A DNA stretch of 64,000 bases from Alligator mississippiensis (lineage: Eukaryota; Chordata; Crocodylia; Alligatoridae): positions 87,422,261 through 87,486,260 of the forward strand of contig NC_081829.1 of NCBI RefSeq assembly GCF_030867095.1, read 5' to 3'. A program made the translations under genes and the position numbers. Positions 10,557 through 24,627 of the stretch are shown here, one piece after another. Under the pieces are notes generated by a model. It was not told the origin of the DNA. It saw only the letters and a program-made list of their open reading frames with translations, and searched no databases. The first letter of the stretch is position 1, and every line of letters starts with the position of its first letter.

Positions 10557-13500
10557 TATAAGCACTATAAAGGGATTGTAATAGTTCAAAAAGGATCCAA
10601 CTTGCATTCAGCAAGCCTGCTACAGTCCATAACAACAACTTCTACTGAAACCACAAACTTCTGAGCAATGCTGTGTATTCAGATAAGGGAGCAGATGAGG
10701 CTCTTTATGGTATCTATCTCTGCACATATTTTTAGATCTCTACCTATATCTCTATAGACCTCCTGTATCAATAAACATGCTACTTGGCTATGACATGCTC
10801 AATATTTTACTTATTTTGAATTTCCTGCTTTCTCACGAACCACTTTTTGTGCCACAAGGCAATTAGCTAAGTCACCTAATCTAAGACAGTCTCCTGATCA
10901 GAAGAAAGATAATACGGCCCCCAGATTGGGCAGCTCCACATGCTCTTAGCGGCAGGGAAGCTCTTTGAATGCCACTTGTTTCCTTTTTCCATCTTCCCCT
11001 TGCAACAGATAGTGGGCTCCAGGTAGAGGACCTGCAGAGCAGGGAGGGCAGTATTCGAGTACAGCAGTGTTGTGAATGGCCATGACTGCCCAGGAGAAAG
11101 AACAAGGTGTTAACAACCTGCGTTGACAGACTTGCCATGGTAAAATGTTACCAGCACTGCCTCACAGGTTTCCAAATAGGTGGCCGTGCAAAGCTCCTTG
11201 ACTTTAATGTTAACTCTTACCCACTCAGTACAACTGGTTTCCCTGGCCAGACACTCTTGTACTAGAAGGATTCAAGAAGAATCACATCACTGAAAGAAGA
11301 AAGAGACCTAGTTTATAGCTAGCATTGCAGACAGTGGAAATTTGCCTGGAGGATTTGGCCCACTGGGAAATGGAGCCAATAATACCACTGTACTTCTTCC
11401 CATCTTTTCCAGCTAGAGGAAACAACCATATTTAGTGTAGTCTCTCAGGGTAACTATTAGGCAACTGAAGGCTTACTGAGGTTGTCTGGAAGGCACAGAG
11501 AACTCCTAGGGAAAGCGAACTACTTGCTAATTTTCTCTTGCCCTCTGCATGTCTTGCCACAGATATGTTCAGTAGTCCAGAGAAAGGCGGCATGATGGAA
11601 CTGGCTTGACATTAACTTGACAAAAGGAAAAGCTTTGCACTGTACATCACAATGGACTGGTTTCTACCTTAGGAGAGATAAGGCTGAGAATTGAGCTGTT
11701 ATCATGGTGTGCAGATAACGGTAATACCAGGCACTTACCAGATAGTGGTATTGGAGCAAAAAGCATTGTCTGTTAGAGCAACAATCTGTTTTCATTGTGG
11801 CAACCCAAGGATCAGCGAACAAACTCCATTTGTTCCCCCTTCTTTATTAGCATTTCTGTAGGCAAAGCCCCACCAGCAGAAGTTTGCACGCTGTGGCCCA
11901 AGGGATCTGACAGGCCACGTGTGGTTTCCTTCTCCGATGACAACTACTTCTACATGTGTCCAGGGTCCTCACTGCAAAGCAGAGCATTGCAGCAGCAGCT
12001 CTCAAGATAGTGGGACTGCCAACCAGCCTATTTGCTGCCATGGGACACTGCTGCTGCTGCCGAAGAAGAAAAGGAAGAAAGTGCCAACTTCAACACTTGT
12101 GGGCTCACAGCTCTCAGGGCCCCATAGGGAGGATCCAGGAGCAGCCAAAAATGACCAGTGCTGCCAGTGGGGAAAGGAGTGTCCGCAGCAGCAAGGGAGA
12201 AGGGAAACTAGCTTCAGGGTGGGGAAAGGGAAACATGTCAGAACAAAAAGGCACAGAGAAAAAACAGAACGGCGATAAGGAGAAAAAACAAAGAGCAAGA
12301 GGAAGCAGCATGACTGTCTGGTTTCAAAAAGGAAAGAAAAGAAAAGCCACAGCTAAGAATATAGGGTGTTTGCTAGCAGAATATGCTTCTTGCCTGTAAC
12401 TTAGCTTGGTTCTGGGATTGTTTTTCTGCTGGTTCTTCCTGCTCACCCCCTGCCCTTGGAGTCTGGTCCATATTGCTCATGTCTGTTCTTTGTGCAGCTG
12501 ATAAGCTTGTCAAGGCTATGCTGCTTTGCAACGGTACCATCCGCTTCATTTGTCCCTGGCAATTGGCAAAGCCTACCAATGACAGCAGAGGGACAGAGAC
12601 CTGCATTGTGTTTCTGACTCCATCACAGCCCACAGCATATCTACACGAAAGCCACTTCACGGCACCATGATCTGGTATGCACAGAGTGAAATTCTGTAGT
12701 GGTGTCACTTAAAATAGATGGCAGAGCATTTAGGGAATGCAACCCAGATATGAACAATGCAATCAGAATGGTCGTCTCGGGGTAGGTGTTTTCTGGTCAA
12801 ATGAACTTGATTAATTCTGTTTTTACCTGCTCATGTCTAACAGGCCATGGCTTATGCAACCCCTCCCTGCATTGAGGGATGCTGGCAGTTTTAGCAGCTG
12901 GGCTGAGGACAGCTGGCAATAGGTGGGGGCACTTTGGAGTTGCGGGTTAAGCAACTACATCTGCTACAGTCACTAGCTTTAACTGTATAGACTCTTAAAG
13001 CCTTGCAGAGCCATGTGTTTTCACTCTCAGAAGCCGTGTACATGCTACAAAAGTCCCCAGAGCTGCTGCCAGATTCTGCTGAACCGGTGCTTCATGCAGG
13101 TTAGCTGCAAGCACAGACCAGGACGCACTCTGCTCAGCACCATCCAGCTGCACCTGTGGAGCACAGGGAGTGGCCCAGGTCAGCTGTGCCTGCTGGGAGC
13201 AAAGAGCATTTCTGTAGGATCATGCCCAACACACTGCATTTTCAAGGTCATGTGCACAGTCAGGAGGTCTTGACACATACTAAAAAAGTGTCTTGGGGCA
13301 TCATTCTGGCACAAGGGGTGCCAGACACAAAGGGCCCTGCTGATCCCATACTCGGTTGGAGATGCTCAGAGACAATTTCTCCAGAGGAGCAGTATATTAG
13401 TAATTGCTAATGTTTATATCCTAGAGACAAAAACTCTCACGCTATGATGAAAAGGAAGCCTTATCACTTTGAACGTATCACAGCAGCAAGGCTTGCAGTT

Positions 13501-16344
13501 TTGCCCAGTATAAATAAATTCAAGATACATTTACTCTGAGAGCTCTTTGGAGTTAGCAAAACTGTAGCAATCAATGCCTCTCTTCTTCCCTGATAACTCT
13601 ATTGCTCCTAGGTTAAATATTTCTCTCCTAGGAAATCAGGTATTAGGCTCCTGATTAACAAACTCTCCAACCATGTCACCTCCTGGACTCTAAGCATCCC
13701 TTATCCCTCCCTTGGTCTCCCCCATATGGTCAATTTGAAATACAGAAACACACAGGTAATTGTAGTTCATCCCAATCAGTGGCTGCTTTTTTCAGTTTTT
13801 AAGCGGGTAATTACAACAACAGTCTAGCTAGCTGGGCTTGGTGCAAATCCAATAGAAAACTTGCCATGTAGGAAAAGTGCTCTGCATCGGCAAATGAGTG
13901 CCATCTCTTTCAGCTTTTACCCACCCATTAAAAGCAAAGAGATACAGGGATGTGGGGAAGAGTTAAAAAAGGCGAGAGAAGAGTTGATGGTAAGGGGAGG
14001 TGTGGCATCCTGGGCCCTGTATCCGACCTCCTGCACAAACACAGGAAGTGTGACAAGGCTACAAGCAACAGAAACAAGTATGGCCTCACTAGAAGGTTAT
14101 GACATTTTGGGTACACATCCTAATGGTGCCATTGGCCTCCTTCCTAAGAGGCATGAGGCCAACCTAAAACCCTCATTGCTCTGCCCTGAGAAAAGAAGTA
14201 GCCTGTAGATGGACTCATTCAGGGTCAGATGAGAGGGTGAATTTTGACCCAGAGAATCACAGTTCTGCCATTGCTGTGCGGGAGGAGACAATTACTGCAG
14301 TCCTGTTACATGCAGCCCCCTTCAGTGACTCCCCACTAAGTAGTGGGAACGGGCATCCTAACCCTAGCTATTCCCTGTCCCTCTCTACCCCTTCTGCCCA
14401 AGCTCTAGCAGGGGGAATTTTAAGTACAAAGTCCTACTCTTCCCTTTCAGCTACAGTTAGCATTAAAGCATGACCCAGGAGGAGAGTAAGAACTTGCATG
14501 GTCAAGTTAAGGCTGTCGTAGCCTAACTCCTGAAGGAAAGTTTAGAGGTTCAGGCCACTGAATTGTTCTTCCTCCACTCCCCAGTGGCTGCAGCTTAGCT
14601 CTGAATGTGTTTTCCAAATGTACATTATAAATCAACCCTGAACTTCTCTCTGGAAAGGAGAAAACACCCGAATGAAAAATCTGTCTAATGGAATGGGACT
14701 GGTGCCCATCACCGTTGCATTGTGAAGCCAACATAAAGCCAAGGGAAGGGGTTGGGTTCAGCACTGAAAGCATCACTCTTATGAAGGAAAGGTGTTGTGG
14801 GACTTCTTCATATGAGGCTCTTGTTTTGCCCGATCTTCTCAGGGGGGTTGTTACATGGCTGGTCCCCTTCAACCTGGAGCTCCCATATGCTTCACTCAGA
14901 GCTTTGTGATCTGTATCTTCACCACAGGAGCATGCAGCTGGCACAGTGGCTCATAGGTCTTTAATGCAATTCATTAATGGCTTTGAAAACCAGGGCCAAA
15001 GCTTTACCTTGGAAGATGACTGAGAGCCAGGGGAGGATTTAAACCTGGGGCTGTTGTGATGGTGGTGGCCTAAGCCAATGATGGCAAACCAACCTCAACA
15101 CCACAAACATATGAATCACCGTGGCCAGGTCCTCACCCAAAGCAAAGGCAACTTTTCCTAGCAAGCTGGGGGTGTATTTTAGACACTGATGCTACCTGGC
15201 TAATGAAACAAATAGGGACCCTGAGACTGCACTACTTTGAGGTATGGAGGCTGAAAACCTACAATGTCAGGGGGAGACAGGATCTCAGCTAGTTCTTCCC
15301 TCTTCTAACCAACATCACCTTGGGTTTTCCAGAATACCAACATTTGAAGATTTGAACCAAAAAAGGGATTATATACTTCCCACATAGTATGCTTCATCCT
15401 ATCTTCTCAGTACATTTCCTCAATAATACATGCCTTTAAAGTTCAATGACAACTTACTCCTTAGAGACGAATCATCACAGCATCACTTGGTCATAGCGAA
15501 GGGTCAAGATTTTTATGCCTCAAGACTGGTTCAATGAGCCTGCAGCAAAGACCAATACAAGGGTAGGGAAAGCACTTACTGGAGTACTGGTTTGGACACC
15601 TTACCTCTGTAGGTCTGAATATGTTCTGGACAGGGAAGTACACAAATATATAATGAGTCTTCATTACTTTAAATTTATGTTGACAATTGCTTTGAGATTT
15701 GGCAAACGGGTCCCTCTGAAGTTCCACATTGATCAATGCTATCTTCTGTTTGTACAAGTAAATGTTACCAGTTCATACATACTGGCATCCAGGCAAACAC
15801 TACATCTGAGGTTTAAAATAGCACCAACACATGACAATTATATACGGAGATCCTGGACTGAACATGGAATGACTCAATATCATCCTGATGGACAAAGAAG
15901 AGTTAACTACTGACCCTAAAATTAGAATTTGACTAGATACCCATGATCCCGATTTGGTTACATTTATTCTGTGTACACAGAATATGGTCCAACTAGTGTA
16001 AAAATAGAACTGTAAAAGGCCAATTTTACAACTGGGAGTTGTTCAAGGACATCCTATTATATACCCCAAAAGCCATGTTTCCCCAAACATAGAAACATGT
16101 GATTTTGGAGAAAAAACACACCCTGCTTAAAAGAATTGGAAGTGATCACAAAATACTAACCCCCCCCACAAAAATACCCCAAAACCCCAAAAACCTCCCC
16201 CCCCCCCCCAGCAATTTATAAATTATGAGAAAGGGAGAGGAAGACCTGGCAATAAATGTGAAAATAAAGACTATATAAGAAGATTACAAAGTTGGTGTCT
16301 AATAAGAAAAGCTAAAGGAATCAAAGAAATAGAAGTCAAGAGGA
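10557..16344. other. Intergenic sequence, no gene or clear transposon seen
   Basis: The stretch 12020-12310 is purine-rich on the plus strand, which produces Lys/Arg-rich ORFs. ORFs of up to 147 codons occur but have no splice-compatible partners or recognised domains. Poly-C tracts lie at about 16160-16210. Confidence 0.4.
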
Positions 16345-16460
16345 AGAAAGATGGTCCAGGGTAAAGGAACTGGCCTGGAAGCTTTGTTTCAGTGTCCTGC
16401 TCTCCTATTAACATCCGGTGTGACTCTGAGCAGGTCACTTAGTCTCCCTCTGTGGAGCCC
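16345..16460 (+). repeat. MIR-like SINE fragment
   Basis: AACTGGCCTGGAAG, then TGTCCTGCTCTCC, GTGTGACTCTGAGCAGGTCA and CTTAGTCTCCCTCTG, resemble the MIR core in plus orientation, with moderate divergence. Confidence 0.5.
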
Positions 16461-19400
16461 ATTGAGATAGTGTGCTTGCCACCAAACTCAATGTAATCTG
16501 AGTTTCTTTAACACCACTGACTCCAACACTGTCTTGGTGTGATGGCCACTGAATGAATGACGTAGGGTTAAAAAGACAGTAAGAAGCTGTTTTAAATATA
16601 TTAGGAACAACCTCTTGCCCCCAAATTTGAGCTCTCAGCATAGACGCAAAACTGTAAACAGCGATGCAGAAATGCTCAGTAGAAATTCATGCTCTCTAGC
16701 AGAAAGACGGACCCTGTCCATATGTTGCTGCAGATGGCACAGGAAGTTTACTATGCAATCAAGGCGGATGAGACAGAACCTGTTGAAATTAAACTAGGTA
16801 AAAGTAACAGCCTCCGTTCATTTAGACCGAAGAGGCTCAAAGGAATGAGCTTAGGGACTCTCCGAGCCACTAATGCTAGTTTTAGCAGAGCTTGCACCAG
16901 TTGGGGATTTCTGAAGGATCAGGGGTCTGCCAAAATAACTGCAGTATTAGGAAAGGTAAAAAGAATAACTTGGGACCAGGGATCAGATGGCCTGATATTG
17001 GTCCCTAGCAACAATATGGAAAGGATAATTTGGGACAGTAGCAAAACAGTGGGTTAAGGGCTAAAATATAATTAATTCCAATCCACACAGCTTCATGTCA
17101 TCCTACAGAAAGAAACAGCAAGGGGGCATTAGATGGGGGTGCTGTTACTTTGTATCCCAGCCCATGCCAGGAAGACTAGCAGGGATGGGAGTGCGGTGCA
17201 ATGAGCTGCCTTTCGACTCTGCTCTGCCAGAACCAGAGCAAGTTGGTGCAGCTCACGCAGTGCGGGCCCCAGCACCCATGGACTGAAATCGGCCCTTTGT
17301 CTTTTAAGTACTTTGAAGATGAAAAGTGCTGTGAAAATGCTATACGGCCAACACCTGGACTGGGTTTGATTTCTACATGAATCAGCTTCCCCCATAACAA
17401 ATGGACTGGGAACAGCACTTTGGGAGCCCGATTCTGTTCCAGCATGAAGCTGCAGTAATTCTACTGCTGTTCTGGGATTTATGCTACTGTGAAGGACAAA
17501 AGAGTCAGGTTTTCCTAGTTCGTTGTAATGAACTTTAAAAAAATACCGCCCCCCCCCCCCAAAAAAAGGCCTTGCAAACAACATTATAACTTAACACAAT
17601 GGGCACTTTAAAAATTAATCAGCATGTTTATAATTATGAGGTATTGCACACAAATATTTAGCTATGAAATATTCATCCCTGCTATACCACACATTGATCT
17701 ATTAAACAAACATCGTTTTGAATTTGCTTTTCCCCATAAAGAACTAAACCTTTCATACCAATTAGGTACTGAGGCATTAGTACCCTGTTCTGGATTTGGT
17801 ATTAAAATGTTTTAATTAGAATAGGGAGCACTCCAGTGATTCCATCAAAAGTAAATCACTTGCTTCTTTACTGCAAAATACTATTTATTATTTATTAGTT
17901 GTTGCTCTGATTATTCCTTCTGTTTGATGATGTCAAGAGGCTCCACAGAGAATTTATTCAATTCTTGTTAGCTGGAAAGATACCAGAGGTCATGCAGACT
18001 TTTAAATGGATCCTGAAGACTGAACTAATTTCATTGTTTAGGTTGCTTTCATAGATATTTCCAAAATGCAGGAATGAGAGCTACAGTGCTTAGGCCTGCT
18101 CTTTTCATTCATATGAAGGGCTATAAACAAAATGGCTCACCTAGCATGAATAAGGGAATAAAACAGGGTCTTCCATTTGAAAAGAAATCTCTCATTAATC
18201 AAATGTAAAAGTAGAAAATATCAGGAGTGACCTAATGAGTTCTACACATTTCAGAAGTCCATATTTCTTTTCACCAGAGAATAAAAAGCATAATGTAAAA
18301 CTTCATGTTAAACAGGAAGGAGAGCCTTGGAAGTACACTGGTCCCTCTGTATGCAGTAATGATATGGTACAAGAAAGAACATGAGATTATAAGAGAACAA
18401 TCTCCGCGGGCTCTGATCTTAAACGGCAGGGAGTAGAATCAGAACCGTCGATTAAAAATGGCATGCGAGTTTTTTGGAAGCCCTGTGCAAGTGACACACG
18501 ATGTGTGGCTCTGTCACATTCATTAAGTGCAGCGAGCAATTACAGATAAAAAGCTGCTACTGTTTCCCTACACTCAGGCAACCGCTCCTACTGAAGGATA
18601 AGAAATGAATTTCAGTAATGAGAGGTTCTCACACCAGAGGAAACTCTTTTTCGGGTCTACAGTAACTGGTACATTTGTGGGAGCTCCTCTGAAGTCCCTG
18701 GGCTTACAATAGGCCACTTCTCATAACGCGACTATGTCAACTGCAGCTATTTTGCATAGTAATTATTCCTGTGAATTAGATGACAACTGTGAGCGGTATC
18801 ATTAGTTCCTTGATCTACTGCATAATACTAACTCTCTGTGTCACATGTGAAATTAGCTTGACTCCCGCTGCTGCTTTTTCCCTCCCATTCATTTGCGCTG
18901 TAAAGTACCTTCTGTCACAGAATGGTTTTCACTCAACTTGTCCCTAGTGACTGACACAACTGAGACATGTCTTTTGTGGCCTAGCATGAAGACTTATGTA
19001 CAGTACAGTGCCTGCCTCCTTTCCACCCACACAGATATGATCAGTCCTGATTTGACTGGCATAGAAAACTATTTAGACTCTGAGACTATAGCAGAAACAT
19101 ACTTGCCCCATCTCTGTACGAGGGAGGCAAGATAGATAACCACAAATCATGAAATTAAGTTGGAGTAGGAAACAATTGTCGAGGGAACCAGTCCAAGAAA
19201 TTCAAGACGAAGACGCCTTATTACTGCAATATTAAGGTTGCTGCTATCAGTCTAGCTAGGCCGCAATTGCATTTACATATTACGGCACCATATGGCTTAC
19301 AACAAGAATACAAAGTACTAGATACACACCCAGGGATGAGTCACGGTTCATTTTCTTTTGAACATCCTGATGCCTGCACGTTGAAACAGTTCGTTTAAAT

Positions 19401-22400
19401 ATGGCATTTGCAGAGTCTTTCATACTTCTTTTATGTACAACTATGCGGAGCCAGCTCTTCAGCTGGTTTATCCTGCCGGAGGGTTTGGACTATGATTTTT
19501 TTCCTCTCTTTTAGAAACATGTTTCTAATATGGTCTCAGTTCGTGAAAAAAGTTAAAAACAATTATTTCAAATCCCAAACCCAAGTAGATTTGCATCCTG
19601 AGGTAACCTGAGTGCTGCCTAAAAAGCAAAGTTACCCCAAAGCAAAGTCTCAAGGGCCTTAGCTGGTATAATGTGATGGAGCTTCACTGATTTATTTTGT
19701 ATTGAGGCTCAGCTCCTAAGGGTCTAGACAAACCTAACATACCTAGAAGTCAGAGCTGACTTTGGACCACAAGTTTCTGTTCTTGCCACGTAGTACAGGA
19801 TGCCAAGAGACAAATCCCTCTATCCCACAAAGCGGAGGCTGCATTTGCTAGGATGGGGCCCTTACAGCCAGAGGTGCTGGACACCAGTGATCCTTGCAAT
19901 CTGTACTCAGTTTTTGCCACTGATTTGCACTGGAGCTAGTTATTGAACCTGATTTGCACTTTGGTACACATGCTTAATAATATTTTCCTAGATCACTAGG
20001 ATGTTGTCAAGCATATTAGTAATTTCAAAATGCTTTACGATCCTTTGGTGAAAGGGTATTATTTGGAGATTATTAATTTTTTTTGTCTTTAACCAATCTA
20101 AGGAATCTGAACAAAAACAAATGTCTCTGTTCAAACGAAACTAATTTTCCCCCCCACCCAAGACAACACCCAACCAGACCCTACAATGACCAATGTATGC
20201 AGTTGATACATGGGGCTGTCCAGGTACCGGCTGGGATGTCTTGGGGCTGGTGGCAGGAAGCTGGAGATGGCAGCGCAGTAGCTTTGGGGATCCACAATGC
20301 AAAAACAAGTAAGTGAATGAATAAATGACATTTTAAATGCTGGTGAAATTTCAGCTAATTCTGTTTGCCCCTGATCCACTTCCCTCTCAGTCAACAGAAA
20401 GACACCCACTGAAGTCAGCGGGGGCTAGACTGGGCTCTTTGTTTGACTATTCAACAGCTCAAATATCAAATTGCCTAGTTACCAAGGTGATCAGCATCTA
20501 AGAAATACCTGTGACAGGGAAGGAGGAAAAATGTTCTCTGCATACCTATGATGCTATGTAAAATCATAATAATTAACTTAGTAGTCTTAGGTTGTATAAT
20601 TAAATTATACTGTGCAAACTGCACCTCTTGTAATAATAAACCTCAATTCACAGCAAAGTTTACTTTGTGAAAAAAGATGGAAAGAATTTCTTGAAGGAGC
20701 AGCCCTGGGCAAGGAGATCAGAGCAAGATGCATATCTTTTTTCACATCTTATTGTCATTATCTTTGTGTCCCCCTGCATAGTCCAGGAAAATAGCCCTGG
20801 TGATCCTGTAGTATTTCTTTAAGTATCTACTATACAAACTGTTGAATAAGATATGTGAGAGAAAGGAGATTGTTAATGATTCAGTAACAAGGGTTAGAGA
20901 CACTCCACAACTATTCCGAATCTCTCCCCTTCCCGTTGAATTGATGCATGTGGATCAACGCGCAGAGGGTCTGTTTTTCAGAAGTGCTGAAGTCACCATT
21001 TTCAAAGACTGTGCAACCAACTAAATGTCATAGCCAAAGGGACGTGCAGATCCTCAGCACTTCTGAACCTCATGCCATAATACATTGACGGTAGAAGTGG
21101 TTTGAACCAAAAATCCTAGATCCAAGCAATCCCAATCCTAAGAGAAATTTGGGTCTAGATCCCAAATACCCATCGTCTCTATATTGGGCTGAAACCAACT
21201 GCCAGACTGAAAAACCTTTTTAGCTTGGTACTTGTCAGACAGAGAAGTGGTTTGGATCTGGATCCAAGCTTGACAGCTCACGCCTACCTATAATACGATC
21301 ATTTGTTCATATTTGTATTTCAGTACTGCCCAGTCAGGATCAAGGCCATTTTACCAGCTGTTATAGAAACACGAAGACACACAAGGCCCTGGTCTCCTGG
21401 CAATAAATATCATGTTGCAATTTACATTTCTTCAATATTTAAAAAATCGCATTGAATTTGCAGGTGACTGGAACTGGTGGAACTAAGTTATGAAAGGACC
21501 AATAAGGAAATTTAGCTTTGAGATGGGTACTAAAACTATATACAGTGGTTGTACAATTGCACCTACCAGTTAAACACTCTATATAAAAAATGAGCGTGAA
21601 GTTACGTACATGGGGATGTGAACGTTTGCTGGCGGTCCAGGTTTCTCTCCCCATGGTAGCAGGTGCTGACTATGGATGTTGCTGGGATCCGCACCAAGGA
21701 AGAGAGGCTGAAGTGCCACAAATGAGCAGTCTCTTCCCGATACGGGCTGGCTGTGGTAGGTCCTGGGTAGAGGAGTGTGCTCTTTCTTCAACCGTTGCCC
21801 CCGCCTTTCAATTTACCAACAGTACACTGACTGAAAAAATGAGTTTTTGGGCTAGAAAGCAGTGAATGGGGTGGGAGAAGCAGCAGGAGGATTTTACTTG
21901 AAAGGCTGAGAGGCTGAAGGAAGGAAGGAGCGATATCCTCCCTCTCTTTACTCCTCTTCACATCCCTCCCAGACCTCAGTACTGGCCGTCCGCCTGCCCC
22001 CACCACAAAACTGCAGTTCTGCAGTCTCTCCCCAGCAGCCCCGTGGTGCCCACTCCCCATAGCCCAGTCCATCCTGCCCCGCACCCTTGCAGCCCCATGC
22101 TCCCCTCTTCCCTAGCACGCCCCGGTTTGCAGAGATGATGCAGTTGCTCTCCCAAGCCCGGGGGCCTTGGCACCCGCTTTGCAGTCTTGCTGCTTCCCAA
22201 CTTGTCCCCTGGGGCTGACTGAAGTCGCTGGCATGGTGGAGGACAGTTCAGAAGCGTCTTTGCCCACCTCCAGCCAGGCCTCGTGGGAAGCTACCTTTCT
22301 GCGGCAGTAGGAAGGGAAGCAGCGAAGAGTCTCCCCTCGGCCCTTTGAAGGTCTGTAGAAAAGCTGGAGGAGCCAGAGAGGGAGCATCAGAGACCCCCGG

Positions 22401-23112
22401 AGCTGGGAAACCTAATTTTTTTTTACATCTAGGGAAGGGAGAAGCTGTTTCATACGCCGGAGGAGACTGAGTCCTTTATTATGTCTGACTGCCTACCCTA
22501 AGGCACCAGCGGAGTAAGGGAGTCTCCCAGTGAAATGGGGACTCCTTTGAGGCTTGATGGGTTTTCCCTGCATACCTGTGGCAAGGCTTGAATGCCCATA
22601 ATGTCTGAGAAGGATCCTGAGGTTCTTGTACCTATTTTGATTTTAATTCTGAAAGTGGCTGGTATCGGGGCTCTTATTCCTGACATCAGCTGCAGAAAGA
22701 CACAAAAGCCTGTGGCCGAACACTTCAGCCTCCCTGGACACTTCATCGCTGACCTCGCAATTGCTGTTCACAGGCAAAAAAAAGTTTAAATAACCAGTTT
22801 GAACTGGAAAAGGAGGAACAAGAAATCATCCACAAGCTGGACTGTTGTAAGTATGGTTTAAGTAGGGACGATGGCTTCTTATCTCATTACCTGGATTAGC
22901 TTTTGTGATCCTCTTTGTTCCCATGGCTTTACTGCTCATTTGTTTTTCACTCTTAGCACTGCTCCAGTCCCTCCATCTCGCTCTCTCCCCCACCTTGCAT
23001 TTGTATTTCAATTTCTGCATCTTTAACCTGTTTTCTTTACATCCTTTCACAGCATCTGATGAAGTAAGCTTGATTAGAGCTTGTGCTCTCTTTTTATATA
23101 CACCCCCCCCCC
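16461..23112. other. Intergenic sequence; unique block 18240-19560
   Basis: No gene is recognised. The stretch 18240-19560 has no transposon traces and keeps scattered CpG pairs and AT-rich homeodomain-like sites, so a conserved non-coding element is possible. A repeat trace with paired CAGCACTTCTGAA motifs is at 20975-21067. RGS10, expected nearby from mammalian gene order, was not found. Confidence 0.35.
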
Positions 23113-23120
23113 CCTTAGTC

Positions 23121-23333
23121 CAGTGGTTCCCAATCTGTGGTACAGGTATCACCAGTGGTATGCAGACTTGTCAGTGGTACCCATTAACAGATTTATTATA
23201 ATTTATTATAATTTTAAATGACAAACATTTGCTGGTGATACTTAAGGTTGAACTGAAAAATTTGCTGGTGGTACTTAAGGTTGTATTGTTTTAAATTTGT
23301 GGTGCACCATCTGTCAGAGTTCGGGAGCCACTG
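23121..23333. mobile_element. Short hAT-like element, 213 bp
   Basis: Ends are CAGTGGTTCCCAA and (reverse complement) CAGTGGCTCCCGAA, so the terminal inverted repeats are clear. Flanking 8-mers CCTTAGTC (23113-23120) and TCTTAGTC (23334-23341) differ by one base. Inside, a TTTGCTGGTG(A/G)TACTTAAGG motif is repeated in tandem. No transposase is encoded. Confidence 0.8.
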
Positions 23334-23341
23334 TCTTAGTC

Positions 23342-24565
23342 TATAAAGGTACGTATCTACCTGCCCAAAATGTCATCACAAGGCGTATTTCACCCATCAG
23401 ATCATCAGCGAGGCTGCACTGATGTCTGCAGCCTCAATACTGATAGTAACAGCGGCTTGCCATCTGCTGTACATGTAGCAGCTTTATAGGAAGTGAAGAT
23501 ACTCATTTTGCCCATAGATGCATTGATTTTTTGACAGCAGAGAAAGGACTCTTAGGTCCCACTCCCAGTTCTGGAGCAGAGCATGCTCTGGTGGACACAG
23601 TTTCTTCTTTTTGTCCCTCACCCGGCTGGCCACTTTGAACCTGATTTTGTCAGTCTAGACCCTAAACCTGGCTGCTGCTTCCAGTCCCAGTCACCTTCCC
23701 TCTCCAGTACCAGTTTTTGCTACTCTGTCATAGGCAACTCACTAACAAAATTTCAGGTCTGGAGTCCATGGATGGGGCCACTTTTGGAGGAAGATTGTCT
23801 TTACTGCAGTGAGAGCTCAATTGTATCCCCTAACCCTGCTCCATGCACCTGCACAAATCTGTGACTAGAGTGAAGTGGCACTTTAAAGTTAGGCTAACTG
23901 TTCTGTCTGGAAATGTGGGTTGAAGGATAAGCCTTATTTGAGATAGTACTGCACTCTGGATTGGGCTCCTCTGCTTTTTGTTGCTTGAGTGCTGTTTAGC
24001 AGTGTAGCCACTCTCACTTAAGCCTTGCCTCACTCAAATGTAGCTAACTTTAACTAATGTTGCAGTGAAGACAAATCCTTGATGATCATAGCTTAGTTTT
24101 CTGTCTTAATTGTTGGATGATTTTGTGAACAAGGACTTAGATATGCTGGAATCTGTTAACCATTACAGTAACAACACTGATCCAGTTGTGTAGATGGGTC
24201 CAAACGATTCAAGTTACAGTTTACCCCACTGGACAAACTGAACCAGTGTGACATGACTTAAACCAATGCTTCAAGTTTACTCTGATGCATCTACTTATGG
24301 AGTCATAGATCAATAGTGAATACCTTCCCCAGGTAAAGTTGTGATCCTGAACTACTGGGTTGAGGGATAACAGGACAGAAAAATTAAATATAAAATGTAA
24401 AGGCTGCAAATATTCTAGCTGTCTAGAAATGTCATCAACATCACCAGAAACTTCAACAAGACTGTGAACTGGCCCCAGAAGTGCATATACCCAGTAAAAA
24501 AGACAGGGAAAAATAAAGCTGAGTAAGAAGTTTTTATGTATTTAAATTAAGGAATTTATTTTTCT
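23342..24565. other. Intergenic sequence, nothing recognised
   Basis: Unique-looking sequence. A 93-codon plus-strand ORF at 23583 has no recognisable domain. Confidence 0.4.
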
Positions 24566-24627
24566 AAAAAAAAAACAAACCAAAAACAAAAAAACCCAAA
24601 ACAAAACCAAAAAACAAAACAAAACAG
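24566..24627 (+). repeat. A-rich simple repeat, (AAAAC)n-like
   Basis: A 62-base run is made only of A and C with irregular AAAAC, AAACC and AAAACCC units. On the minus strand it is T-rich and lies just before an AATAAA at 24560-24555. Confidence 0.85.

Noticed and set aside
15515..15913. 132-codon plus-strand ORF
   Set aside because: No recognised domain, no consistent neighbouring exons, and average base composition. It is probably chance.
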